Assembly: GCA_947490145.1 (NCBI GenBank)
Contig: CANLGD010000024.1
Coordinates: 1-35,394, forward strand
Length of the DNA: 35,394 bases
DNA from: Flavobacteriia bacterium
GTDB lineage: Bacteria; Bacteroidota; Bacteroidia; Flavobacteriales_D; Crocinitomicaceae
Reading direction: 5' to 3'
In this document: one piece after another, positions 16,664 through 25,540 of the stretch
How the letters are laid out: the number at the start of each line of letters is the position of its first letter
How positions within the stretch are numbered: position 1 is the first letter of the stretch
Position numbers and translations under genes: made by a program
Notes under the pieces: model-generated
The model's input: the letters and a program-made list of their open reading frames with translations, nothing else
What the model was told of the DNA's origin: nothing
Databases searched by the model: none

Positions 16664-19069
16664 CTATTTTCTAATTCTTAAAAATTTTAAAATCCTAAAA
16701 AATAGAGTTTTTTTTCTGCCTTCATCTTCAGTATAGTATCCACCTCCATATCCACGACCATAACCGTAATTATAACCATAATCATATCCGTAACCACCAC
16801 GACCCTGAACAACTCCATTCAAAATAACATTAAGAGATTTAATTTGTTGTACTTCAAATAATTCCCTTACTCTTTCAGCGAAAACACGTTTAGAATAATT
16901 TGCTTTAAAAACATAAATTGGAATATCTGCTGAAGCTAAAACTTGAACCCCATCAGAAACTAAGCCTACCGGAGGATTATCGATAATCAAAACATCGTAC
17001 ATAGACTTCAATTTTTCAATAATATTTTGAAACTCTTTACTCAAAATTAATTCTGACGGATTTGGTGGAACAGGCCCCGCTGTTATATAATCAAGATTTG
17101 CAATTTCTGATTTTTTAATGCATTCAATTAATGAAATCTGATTCACAATTAAATTACTCATTCCATTGTCGTTGTTAGAATTAAAGCCAAGGTGGATTTT
17201 TGGTTTACGTAAATCCAAATCGATCATAATCGTCCTTTTACCAGACATAGCAATGATAGCGGCTAAATTTAAAGCAACAAACGTTTTACCTTCTCCAGAA
17301 ATGGAAGATGAAATAGCTATGGTTTGTGCATTTTTATTTATAAAACTCATGTTTGCTCGAATGTTCCTCAGTGCTTCTGAAAGCATTGATTTTGGTGATT
17401 CATGAACAATAATTTGAGAAAAATCCATGCTTCTTTTCGTTGTTGGTACGCTACCTAAAATAGCAACTTTTTCAGGTAAAATCATTTTTAATTCTTCAAC
17501 GTTATTTATTTCATTAAATGTAAAATATTTAAATGCTACATAAGTTAAACCTAAAAGTAATCCGACAAAAAGAAAACCACCATAAACCATTTTTCGATTT
17601 GGACTTATAGGACTAAACGGAATCTCTGCTTCCGTTAAAACCCTATTATTGCTAGAAAAACCTGCTTTAGAAATTGAATAAAGAACCTTTTTTTCTGCTA
17701 ATAAGGAGTAATACTTTTCATTCAAATCCTGCATTGATTTCAAACGATTATATTCCATTTTTTTATCTGGAAGACTAAAATAATCACTTTCAAATCCACC
17801 TAATTTGCTTTGTAATAATTTTGAATTTTCTAAAAGTCTATCTAAAATTGTTGCAACACTTTTCTTTATTGAATAAATTTTGTTGGCTATTTTTGAATTT
17901 AAATCTTTTATTACAGAGTTTTCTTCTGTAATTTCAAACAACAAATCCTCCTTTTTTTCTAATAAATTGTATAAATCTTGAATTTGTTTTGAGAGCGACA
18001 TTTCGTAACTTTTACCTAACATTTCAGGTATTAATTTGTAAATTTCCAATCGATTTGGATCAACTTTTAATTTACTATTAACAAGTCTTAAAGTACTAAT
18101 TTCATTATCAAGTTCATATAATCTGTCTGAAATTTCTTTAATATTCCCGCTTAAACTTGCACCCATCTGTTCTGGATCAGGTAAATTTGACACTTTTAGA
18201 TAACGAGTCAAACTATCTTTCGAGTCTTTTAATTCATTTGCTATTGAATCGAGCTGAATATTAATAAAATTAAGCACATTATCAGATGATTTTTTTTGAA
18301 CCTCATCATCAAATTCAAAAAACGAACTAGTTAACGAAACAATTATATCATGGCATAAAAGAGGATTATTTCCTTTATAATTAATTAAAATTGTCTGAGC
18401 TTCAGGATCTACAGCTTGAACTTCAAGTCCAATTAATAATCTTTTAATTAATGACTTTTGTTCATTAAAAGTAAAAAACAATTTATTTTGACTTTGTAAT
18501 TCAACGAAGGATTTTTTTGAAATCTCTTTAAAAACAACATCAAAATGTTTATTAGAAATGTGAGATCCAACTTTTCCTGTCGTTGAATGCTGTTTTCCTT
18601 GAAAATCGTAGCTTAGAGTTACATTATTTCCTTGAGTTGTTATATAGATTGGGACATTACAAAGACTTGAATCCTTTAAGACAAAAGGAACTATATTAAA
18701 AGCGCTTAAATGATATAATTCCTCTGTTAGTACATTTCCTTTTGAAAATAGACTTACGTTTAAATTTAAACGACTGATTGCTTTTTCAAATAAAAATTCT
18801 GATTTTAAAAGTTCAATTTCTGCTGAAATATTTGTCTCATGAGTTGAGTTTGCTAAATCTAGAACTTCCTTTCCTTGATCTTTTTTTTCAATTTGAATAA
18901 TCGAACTTGACTTATAAACCATTTTGGTATATCTCAAATATAAAAATCCCAAAGTCAAGAAAATTCCAATTGCAAAAAGTGGCAAAAACCAAAATTTACG
19001 CAAAACAGCTCTCAAAAGATGAGGATTATAGCCTTTATTTATTATTAAACTTTGTTGTACTGAATTCAC
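16664..19069 (-). CDS. Wzc-like polysaccharide co-polymerase and tyrosine autokinase
   Basis: 801 residues. An N-terminal Wzz domain is flanked by membrane helices (FWFLPLFAIGIFLTLGFLYLRY at about 27-48, and GFLFVGLLLGLTYVAFKYF near 500). Long coiled-coil segments lie between them. A BY-kinase domain follows, with Walker A SGEGKTFVALNLA, Walker A' IMIDLDLRKPKIH and Walker B DVLIIDNPP. The C-terminus is a tyrosine cluster (about nine Tyr within 26 residues, coding bases near 16732-16797), the usual site of autophosphorylation, followed by a basic tail. It would control chain length and export of the polymer with the Wza-like protein, whose stop lies 7 bases upstream. Confidence 0.93.
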   Translation of the reverse strand: MNSVQQSLIINKGYNPHLLRAVLRKFWFLPLFAIGIFLTLGFLYLRYTKMVYKSSSIIQIEKKDQGKEVLDLANSTHETNISAEIELLKSEFLFEKAISRLNLNVSLFSKGNVLTEELYHLSAFNIVPFVLKDSSLCNVPIYITTQGNNVTLSYDFQGKQHSTTGKVGSHISNKHFDVVFKEISKKSFVELQSQNKLFFTFNEQKSLIKRLLIGLEVQAVDPEAQTILINYKGNNPLLCHDIIVSLTSSFFEFDDEVQKKSSDNVLNFINIQLDSIANELKDSKDSLTRYLKVSNLPDPEQMGASLSGNIKEISDRLYELDNEISTLRLVNSKLKVDPNRLEIYKLIPEMLGKSYEMSLSKQIQDLYNLLEKKEDLLFEITEENSVIKDLNSKIANKIYSIKKSVATILDRLLENSKLLQSKLGGFESDYFSLPDKKMEYNRLKSMQDLNEKYYSLLAEKKVLYSISKAGFSSNNRVLTEAEIPFSPISPNRKMVYGGFLFVGLLLGLTYVAFKYFTFNEINNVEELKMILPEKVAILGSVPTTKRSMDFSQIIVHESPKSMLSEALRNIRANMSFINKNAQTIAISSSISGEGKTFVALNLAAIIAMSGKRTIMIDLDLRKPKIHLGFNSNNDNGMSNLIVNQISLIECIKKSEIANLDYITAGPVPPNPSELILSKEFQNIIEKLKSMYDVLIIDNPPVGLVSDGVQVLASADIPIYVFKANYSKRVFAERVRELFEVQQIKSLNVILNGVVQGRGGYGYDYGYNYGYGRGYGGGYYTEDEGRKKTLFFRILKFLRIRK

Positions 19070-19075
19070 TTTAAA

Positions 19076-19867
19076 TTATTTACTTAATAAGGTTATTAAA
19101 ATACTTAAACTCGATACAATTGCTAAAAATGGCGTAATTTGAGCTAATGTTTCTCTTGCTAATCTTGGATTTGGTTCAATATAAATGTAATCATTTGACT
19201 GAACAATCATATCTGTGTATTGCAAACCCTCTATTTTTGACAAATCAATTAAATAGATTTCTCTTTTTCCATTTATTTTACGCATCAATTTTACTGTACT
19301 TGCTTTTCCTCTTTCAGTAATTCCACCTGCTTGAGCAATAGATTCCATTAATGTTGTATTGTTATTAATAAGCGGAATAACTTTAGCATCTCCACCGCTT
19401 CCTGGAAAAACAATTACTCTTTGATTTGTAACTCGAACTTGCACAAATGGGTTTTGGTGTTCTTTAGCGTATAATTTTGCCAAAGTATCTTCACATTCTG
19501 TGATTGTTAAACCTAAAACATGTACATTTCCAATTACTGGAAGCTCTGTGAATCCATCATTCTTTACAATAAACTCCATTTCTTTTACGTTCATTGCTCC
19601 AGGATTTACGCCTCCAACACCAGTTTGATTGTCAATAATTTTATGTCCTAAATTATTACTGATTATAAATGAAATCTTATCATCTTTTGATATCCTGTAT
19701 TCTTCCGAAGGTTTCATGGGGACGGAGTCATATTTATATTCAACACCTTTTGGAGTTTTAAACATGATATTACTATTTATTCCACAACTTGTAAAAACAA
19801 AAAACAAAGTCAAAATTGAAATTATTTTAAGCAAACAGTGTGATTTCTTTTTTTGAATTTTATTCAA
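19076..19867 (-). CDS. Wza-like polysaccharide export lipoprotein
   Basis: 263 residues. An N-terminal lipoprotein signal with lipobox FTSC (Cys near residue 28) is followed by a poly_export domain (YRISKDDKISFIISNN to ITECEDTLAKLYAKEHQNPFVQVRV) and one SLBB-like domain (GGDAKVIPLINNNTTLMESIAQAGGITERGKASTVKLMR). A hydrophobic C-terminal segment (TPFLAIVSSLSILITLLS) could span the outer membrane. In the family this protein forms the outer-membrane exit channel for capsule or exopolysaccharide. It is 22 bases downstream of the glycosyltransferase gene and 6 upstream of the Wzc-like gene, all on the same strand. Confidence 0.92.
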   Translation of the reverse strand: MNKIQKKKSHCLLKIISILTLFFVFTSCGINSNIMFKTPKGVEYKYDSVPMKPSEEYRISKDDKISFIISNNLGHKIIDNQTGVGGVNPGAMNVKEMEFIVKNDGFTELPVIGNVHVLGLTITECEDTLAKLYAKEHQNPFVQVRVTNQRVIVFPGSGGDAKVIPLINNNTTLMESIAQAGGITERGKASTVKLMRKINGKREIYLIDLSKIEGLQYTDMIVQSNDYIYIEPNPRLARETLAQITPFLAIVSSLSILITLLSK

Positions 19868-19889
19868 TTTAGTTGATTTATATTAAAAT

Positions 19890-21059
19890 TTATTTTTTAT
19901 TTTTCAGTAGTTCATAATAATAATTTTCCATGTCTTTCACAAGCCGTGAATATGAAAATTTTTCTTTCACAAAATCCCAAGAACTTTGTGACATTAATCT
20001 GCGAATTTCATCATTTTCAATGAGAATTCCCAATTTTTCTATATAATTATTTAAATCCCCCTTTTCAACGACAAAACCTGTCTTGCCATTTAACATAATG
20101 TCTTTAACTCCGCCAACATTTGTGGAAATTACAGCTACATTACTTGCTTGAGCCTCAATCAGACTTACTGGAGTCCCTTCATTGTCTGAGGTTAAACATA
20201 TCACATCCATTCCTGCGTTAAAAGTAGCAATGTCTTTAATCCACGAAGTCATGAAAATTTTTTCACCAAATTTGGAATTTATTTCAGCGGTTTTTAATTC
20301 TATTTCTGAAAGTAATTCCCCGTCTCCAACTACGAAAAATTTCACTTTTTGGATTCCTTTTTTTAATAAATTCTCAACAACCTGAAAGAAAAAAGCATGA
20401 TTTTTTATTGGAGATAAGCGACCAATTATGGCTACAGCAACTTCATCATCCGAAATACTATATTTTTCTCTGACTAATCTACGTTTTTCAACAATATTAT
20501 CTTGAAATTTTGATAAATCAAAGCCCAATGGAATTACTTTTACTTTTGAAGCTTCACATATATTGTGTATTTTAGTTAATTCATTTTTTTGAATTTCACT
20601 AATTGCGATAATTCCAGTTGATTTTTTCGCTAAACGACGTTCAATAAATTTAAATATTTTAGTTTTCAAAACCCCAAAATATGAATGAAAAACGTGACCA
20701 TGAAATGTATGTACAACAATTGGAACTTTACAAGCAAAAGCAGCTTTTCTTCCAAGTGCTCCAGCTTTAGAAGCGTGCGTATGAACAATATCAGGTTTAA
20801 AATCTTTGATTATTTGTTTAATTTTTAAATATGCTTCTCGATCACTTTTGAAATTCGGAATGCGTTTCATTTCTTCCAAAATGGTTGGCTCAATACGGTA
20901 TTCTCTTGGAATATGCAATGAATCTGCTTCACCTTCTTCTGGTAGTCCACCAATCAAAAGTGTTTCGAAATCATCATTTAAAAAACGAGTAAGAAAAGTA
21001 GCGTTATATGTTGGACCTCCAATGTTAAAACGGTTGATAATTCTTAGTACTTTAGGCAT
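19890..21059 (-). CDS. Glycosyltransferase family 4 (GT-B)
   Basis: 389 residues from the ATG at 21059 (MPKVLRIINRFNIGGPTYNA). An upstream ATG at 21128 would add 23 residues inside asnB, but the N-terminal strand and GGP loop of GT-B enzymes fit the shorter form. The shorter start overlaps the asnB stop by 8 bases (ATGCCTAA), which suggests coupling. Features: DIVHTHASKAGALGR in the acceptor domain, VVHTFHGHVFHSYFG, and the donor-site block TSDNEGTPVSLIEAQASNVAVISTNVGGVKD with the E-x7-E pattern (EGTPVSLIE). It probably adds a sugar to the lipid-linked repeat unit; donor and acceptor are unknown. Confidence 0.92.
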   Translation of the reverse strand: MPKVLRIINRFNIGGPTYNATFLTRFLNDDFETLLIGGLPEEGEADSLHIPREYRIEPTILEEMKRIPNFKSDREAYLKIKQIIKDFKPDIVHTHASKAGALGRKAAFACKVPIVVHTFHGHVFHSYFGVLKTKIFKFIERRLAKKSTGIIAISEIQKNELTKIHNICEASKVKVIPLGFDLSKFQDNIVEKRRLVREKYSISDDEVAVAIIGRLSPIKNHAFFFQVVENLLKKGIQKVKFFVVGDGELLSEIELKTAEINSKFGEKIFMTSWIKDIATFNAGMDVICLTSDNEGTPVSLIEAQASNVAVISTNVGGVKDIMLNGKTGFVVEKGDLNNYIEKLGILIENDEIRRLMSQSSWDFVKEKFSYSRLVKDMENYYYELLKNKK

Positions 21060-22905
21060 TCTTTTTAAGTTTTTGAAACCAATTTTGAAAAACGAAATAA
21101 GCCCAAAGTTCTTGGTTTGAGGTTCCAATATTACTAAAAAAATGCTTTTTCATGCTTCTAATTGCAGAATAATTAAAAATTCCTTGTTCTTGAATGTAAT
21201 TTTCTTCAAACCAAATTTCTGGAATTAATTCACTCCAAGAATTTTTAATCCAAGCATTTAATGGAACTTCGAATCCTTGTTTGCTTCTGCTAAAAATCTC
21301 CCCTGGAATTAAATCTTTAAATGTTTCTTTTAAAATAAATTTTGCTGTAGAACCATTTAATTTCCATTTTTGGGGCAACGAATTAGCAAATTTCACCAAA
21401 TCTTTATCCATAAAAGGAGTTCTTACTTCCAAAGAATGACGCATGCTCATCAAGTCAACTTTTTTGAGCATATCATTTGGAAGAATAAATTTTTGATCCA
21501 TCCACAAAAAATCTGACAAACTTGCACCTTCTGTTTGATAGCATTTTTTAGTTTTGAAAGAATTTTTAAGTAATAAATTTTTAGCTTCTTCACCAATATT
21601 TGATGCTAAAAACCAATAATTTTCTGGCCAAGCCAATTCATTTAAAAGATTAAATTTACTTAACTTATGTATTTTTTTCGGCTTCGTTTTTAATAAAAGT
21701 GGAGTTAATACTTTTTCCGCAGCCCTTAAACTAGATTTCTTTAAAGCTGAAATTTCTTTAGATTTCTGAAAAGCTAAGTGCTTGTTGTAACCTGCAAAAA
21801 GTTCGTCTGCTCCATCGCCTGAAAGTGCAACTTTTAGGTGTTTTGACGTTTCTTTAGCTAAAAACCACATAGCAATTGCAGAAGAATCAGCGAATGGTTC
21901 GTCAAAAGAATCCAAAATTGACTGAAAATTTTCTTTAAAATCCTTTTCGGTCAAACGGATAACATGGTGTTTGGATTCAATGTGTTTTGCAACTTTCAGC
22001 GCATATTGACTTTCATCATAAGCCTGTTGATCGCCAAAAGAAACTGAAAAAGTGTGTAAATCATTTTTTTGCGTGCTTGCAATTGCAGAAACGATCGAAC
22101 TATCCACTCCACCACTTAGAAAAGTTCCGATTGGAACATCTGCTTCTAGTTGTGAAATGACTGCAAATTCAACCTTTTTTTTAAGTTCAACTTTCGCATT
22201 TTCATACGAATCTGTATATTGTGAATCAGCTTTTGGGTCCCAAAAAGATTGAATGTTAATTTTATCCTTATTAATTTCAATAAAATGTCCTGGTTCTAAT
22301 TTTTTTACTTCTTCAAAAATGGTGTGAGGAGCCGGAATATAAGTATATTGAAAATAAAAATTCAAAGCTTCGTCAGAAATTGTTTTATTTGGAATTAAAT
22401 CTTCAAAAACAAATAATTCGGAGCCAAAAACAAATTGATTTTCATCAAAAGAGTACAAAAGTGGATTAATTCCCATACGATCTCTTGCCAAAAGCATGAA
22501 ATCTTCTTGCTTGTCATAAAATGAAAATGCAAAACAGCCACGCAATTTTTCTAATGCTGCAACTTTATATTCGATCAACAAAAAGAACAAAACTTCCGTA
22601 TCAGAAGCTGTTTTGAATTGATAGTTTTTGGCTAAAAGTTCGTTTTTTAATTCATGAAAATTATAAATTTCTCCGTTAAAAACTAAGCAATAACGCTGTG
22701 TTTCATCTATAAAAGGTTGATTTGATCGATCATTTGTATCAATAATTGAAAGACGATTGTGTCCAAAAATCGTATTACCTTGGGACTTCACATTTGTATT
22801 GTCTGGTCCACGGTGCTTTTGGCGCTCCAAAGCTTGAAATATGTTTGTTTCATCCCTATTTGTTGCTATTTTATTAAAAAATTTGATTCCTGCTATTCCA
22901 CACAC
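21052..22905 (-). CDS. asnB: Asparagine synthase, glutamine-hydrolysing
   Basis: 617 residues from GTG at 22905. The open frame extends further upstream, but glutamine amidotransferases of this class need Cys2 free at the N-terminus. The sequence V-CGIAGI at this GTG gives exactly M-CGIAGI after processing. N-terminal glutaminase blocks: GHNRLSIIDTNDRSNQPF, VFNGEIYNF and SDTEVLFFLL. The synthetase domain has the pyrophosphate loop SGGVDSSIVSAIA and ALSGDGADELFAGYNKH. It leads the polysaccharide gene run, and such copies often serve amidation of sugar acids or amino-sugar decorations, though ordinary asparagine synthesis is equally possible. It is divergent from dacB with 34 bases between starts. 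Confidence 0.95.
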   Translation of the reverse strand: MCGIAGIKFFNKIATNRDETNIFQALERQKHRGPDNTNVKSQGNTIFGHNRLSIIDTNDRSNQPFIDETQRYCLVFNGEIYNFHELKNELLAKNYQFKTASDTEVLFFLLIEYKVAALEKLRGCFAFSFYDKQEDFMLLARDRMGINPLLYSFDENQFVFGSELFVFEDLIPNKTISDEALNFYFQYTYIPAPHTIFEEVKKLEPGHFIEINKDKINIQSFWDPKADSQYTDSYENAKVELKKKVEFAVISQLEADVPIGTFLSGGVDSSIVSAIASTQKNDLHTFSVSFGDQQAYDESQYALKVAKHIESKHHVIRLTEKDFKENFQSILDSFDEPFADSSAIAMWFLAKETSKHLKVALSGDGADELFAGYNKHLAFQKSKEISALKKSSLRAAEKVLTPLLLKTKPKKIHKLSKFNLLNELAWPENYWFLASNIGEEAKNLLLKNSFKTKKCYQTEGASLSDFLWMDQKFILPNDMLKKVDLMSMRHSLEVRTPFMDKDLVKFANSLPQKWKLNGSTAKFILKETFKDLIPGEIFSRSKQGFEVPLNAWIKNSWSELIPEIWFEENYIQEQGIFNYSAIRSMKKHFFSNIGTSNQELWAYFVFQNWFQKLKKNA

Positions 22906-22939
22906 AATAAAAAAGATTATTTTTATAGAAAATTTCGGC

Positions 22940-24421
22940 ATGAAGGTACAAAGTTTGTTTATAATTCTCCTATTTATTTGCACATTTTTTTTGAATTTTG
23001 GTTTTTCTCAAGAAATTGAAAATTCTTTGGATTCTGCCAAAAGTCGTTTTATTTCAGATCCATGGCTTCAAAATGCTTCAATTGGCATTTGCGTTGTCGA
23101 TTTAAAAACCAGAGAAAAAATTGTTTCACACAATGAAAAAATAGGATTGCCAGCAGCTTCCACAACAAAATTATTTGCTACCGCTTCCGCTTTTGAAATG
23201 TTAGGTGCTGATTACAAACCAAAAACACGCATATATATTGACCAAAAAATAACTGAAGATGGAACTTTAAAAGGCAATTTTTGGATTCGAGGCGGTGGCG
23301 ATGTTTCCTTAGGTAGTCGTTACTATAACGAAGATGGAAATATCGATTCTTTTCTTGAAAAATGGGTTGATACCTTGTATAAATTGGGTTTACGTAAAAT
23401 TGATGGCGATGTTATTGGCGATGGTTCAGAATTTGGTTATCAAGGTATTCCTGATGGTTGGAACTGGTCTGACATGGGAAATTATTACGGAGCTGGACCT
23501 TCTGGCTTGCCAATTTACGACAATATTTTACGCTTTTATTTAAAATTAGGTGGCAAAATAGGATCCTTGGCAACTTTAGAAAAGGTATTTCCTGAAATAA
23601 AAAACTTAAATTTTAATTCTTACATACAAGCCACAAAAACTCGAGGTGATAATTCTAATATTTATGGCGCTCCATTTTCGTATGATCGTTTTGGAACAGG
23701 ATATTTACCTCGAAATTCTAATTCATTTATGGTTAAAGGTTCGCTCCCTGATCCAGAATTGCAATTTGCGGATGAATTAAAACGGTTTTTACTTTTAAAA
23801 GGAATATCAATTACTGGTGAGACAAAATGTGCTAGAAATATGAATTTATCGGCTGCAAAAAACAGGTACCAAGCTAAATATTTATTGTTTCAATATGAAG
23901 GAAAATCAGTAAATTCAATTGCATGGTGGACAAATATGAAAAGTATCAATCTTTTTGCCGAACAACTAGTTTGCTGGATTGGGAAAGAAAAGGGATATCT
24001 TGGTGAAACCAAGACAGGCATTTATTTAATGGAACGTTTTTGGTCTAGTCGCATAAAAGACGGAGGTTTAAACTTAAAAGATGGAAGCGGACTTTCAAGA
24101 AGCAATGCAATTACTGCAGAAAATTTTTGTTCACTTTTACAATACATGCACGATTCAAAAAATGCTAGTTTATTTAGAGAAACATTGGCAGTTGCAGGAG
24201 AATCTGGCACCATGTCGAAAGTTTGTTATGGTCAAACTGCTCATGGAAGAATTAAAGCTAAAAGTGGAACTCTAAACAAAATCAAATCATACTCTGGTTA
24301 TGTCGAAACCTTAAATGGAAAACAATTAGCATTTGCAATTATCGTTAATAATTATGGCTGTTCAACCGATTCAATGCTGGAAAAAATTGAAGTTTTTATG
24401 AATGCGATGGCTAAATATTGA
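22940..24421 (+). CDS. dacB: D-Ala-D-Ala carboxypeptidase/endopeptidase, PBP4 type
   Basis: 493 residues from ATG at 22940, which begins the signal peptide MKVQSLFIILLFICTFFLNF and cleaves near FSQE. The open frame continues further upstream, but that would read into asnB and bury the signal. Active-site motifs: S-x-x-K in AASTTKLF (Ser74, Lys77), the DGSGLSRSN region holding the S-x-N element, and K-S-G in IKAKSGTLNKIKSYSGY. The long insertion between the first two motifs is typical of PBP4 (class C). It trims cross-links and pentapeptides of peptidoglycan in the periplasm. It ends 3 bases before the convergent neighbour. Confidence 0.94.
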   Translation: MKVQSLFIILLFICTFFLNFGFSQEIENSLDSAKSRFISDPWLQNASIGICVVDLKTREKIVSHNEKIGLPAASTTKLFATASAFEMLGADYKPKTRIYIDQKITEDGTLKGNFWIRGGGDVSLGSRYYNEDGNIDSFLEKWVDTLYKLGLRKIDGDVIGDGSEFGYQGIPDGWNWSDMGNYYGAGPSGLPIYDNILRFYLKLGGKIGSLATLEKVFPEIKNLNFNSYIQATKTRGDNSNIYGAPFSYDRFGTGYLPRNSNSFMVKGSLPDPELQFADELKRFLLLKGISITGETKCARNMNLSAAKNRYQAKYLLFQYEGKSVNSIAWWTNMKSINLFAEQLVCWIGKEKGYLGETKTGIYLMERFWSSRIKDGGLNLKDGSGLSRSNAITAENFCSLLQYMHDSKNASLFRETLAVAGESGTMSKVCYGQTAHGRIKAKSGTLNKIKSYSGYVETLNGKQLAFAIIVNNYGCSTDSMLEKIEVFMNAMAKY

Positions 24422-24424
24422 TTT

Positions 24425-25501
24425 TTAATTCTCATAAATTTTCCCATCGTTAAAAACTAAAAAGGATTTATTAAATAACTCCACCAAAACTGTATTACCA
24501 TAAATGAAATATTGACAATCCAACTGATTTGTCAAATCAATCGTTTTGCCTTGAAAATAAACACTAATTCCTCCCATGTTGTTTCGATAAACTATTGTAT
24601 TATTTTTTACTAAATAATCTTTCGGAATAAAACTGCAAATTTTTTGTTTCTCTCCATTTATGAAAGCGTAAAAAATACTGTTTTCAAACCAATAAACAAT
24701 GTCATCGACTGCATTCCAGTCACTTACACTGAAATTTGACAATTGTTGTTTTTCTCCATTTGAATAATACTGCAAATTTCCTTGCAGATCTTCATAAGCA
24801 ACAAAATTACGCGCTGCCTTGTATTTTTTAACAAACATCGGTTCGAGGTCAAGAATTTCTCCTTTGTCAAAAACTGCAAAACTTTGATTAATTGGGTCAT
24901 TGAAACAAACAACATTCATGCCGCACGAAAAATCAATTGGTTTTGTGTATACTGCATATTCAACTATTTTTTCGTTCCAATAAATTTTATAAAAATCTCC
25001 ATTATCACGAAAAACAACTGTATTATCTCCCATTTTTGTTGGCATATATAAATCGCCAGTGATTTGATAAAGTTGGATTATTTTTGATTTCGCCTTTATA
25101 TTAACTGTATTAAAACGAGTGTCCTCAAATACAATTAAACTGTCAGTTGTTTCATAATTATGTCCGAAAGTCGTTAATATTTCTTTTTTATTGTTGTTCA
25201 AGGAAAATAAAGTTGGACCAATATTCCAAGCCAATTGGGCGTCAGAAACTTTAAAAGAAACATTTTGATTTGTCAACGTTTGAGAACTTTCTCCATTATA
25301 GACTTTAAAATCTCCTCTTGCATCAATGTAAGCAATTAAATTATCTGTTGCAGTGAAAGTTTGAACTTGCTGAAATTCCAATTGTCGGAAAGAATTCTTA
25401 TAAAATGTTCGGAAATAGCGGTTATAATCAACAAATGGTGCCAGCTGAGCAAATGAATTTCCAAAAAATATCAAGGTTAAAAGTAAAAATAAGTTTTTCA
25501 T
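24425..25501 (-). CDS. Secreted protein with propeller-like repeats, unknown function
   Basis: 358 residues with a signal peptide (about 1-18, ending GNSFAQ). No named family recognised. The mature part is built from loosely repeated units of roughly 45-55 residues. Each has the pattern N-x-(I/V)-(A/V)-(Y/F)-x-(D/N)-x(1-2)-G-(D/N/x)-(F/L/I)-x-x-Y, then a short G-E or G-K turn and L or I. Examples: NLIAYIDARGDFKVYNGES, NTVVFRDNGDFYKIYWNEK, NFVAYEDLQGNLQYYSNGEK, NTIVYRNNMGGISVYFQGK. This suggests a WD40/PD40-like beta-propeller. There is no T9SS domain, so it is probably periplasmic or surface-held by other means. It follows the M14 peptidase gene by 39 bases on the same strand. Confidence 0.75.
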   Translation of the reverse strand: MKNLFLLLTLIFFGNSFAQLAPFVDYNRYFRTFYKNSFRQLEFQQVQTFTATDNLIAYIDARGDFKVYNGESSQTLTNQNVSFKVSDAQLAWNIGPTLFSLNNNKKEILTTFGHNYETTDSLIVFEDTRFNTVNIKAKSKIIQLYQITGDLYMPTKMGDNTVVFRDNGDFYKIYWNEKIVEYAVYTKPIDFSCGMNVVCFNDPINQSFAVFDKGEILDLEPMFVKKYKAARNFVAYEDLQGNLQYYSNGEKQQLSNFSVSDWNAVDDIVYWFENSIFYAFINGEKQKICSFIPKDYLVKNNTIVYRNNMGGISVYFQGKTIDLTNQLDCQYFIYGNTVLVELFNKSFLVFNDGKIYEN

Positions 25502-25540
25502 ATCGAATCGATTGACAAGGATTAAGCCAAAAATAAAAAG

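Noticed and set aside
21060-21128. Longer start of the GT4 gene at 21128
   Set aside because: It adds 23 residues unlike GT-B N-termini and overlaps asnB by 77 bases; the ATG at 21059 gives an 8-base overlap and the expected first strand.
22841-22939. Upstream extension of the dacB reading frame
   Set aside because: It would lie inside asnB and hide the good signal peptide that begins at 22940.
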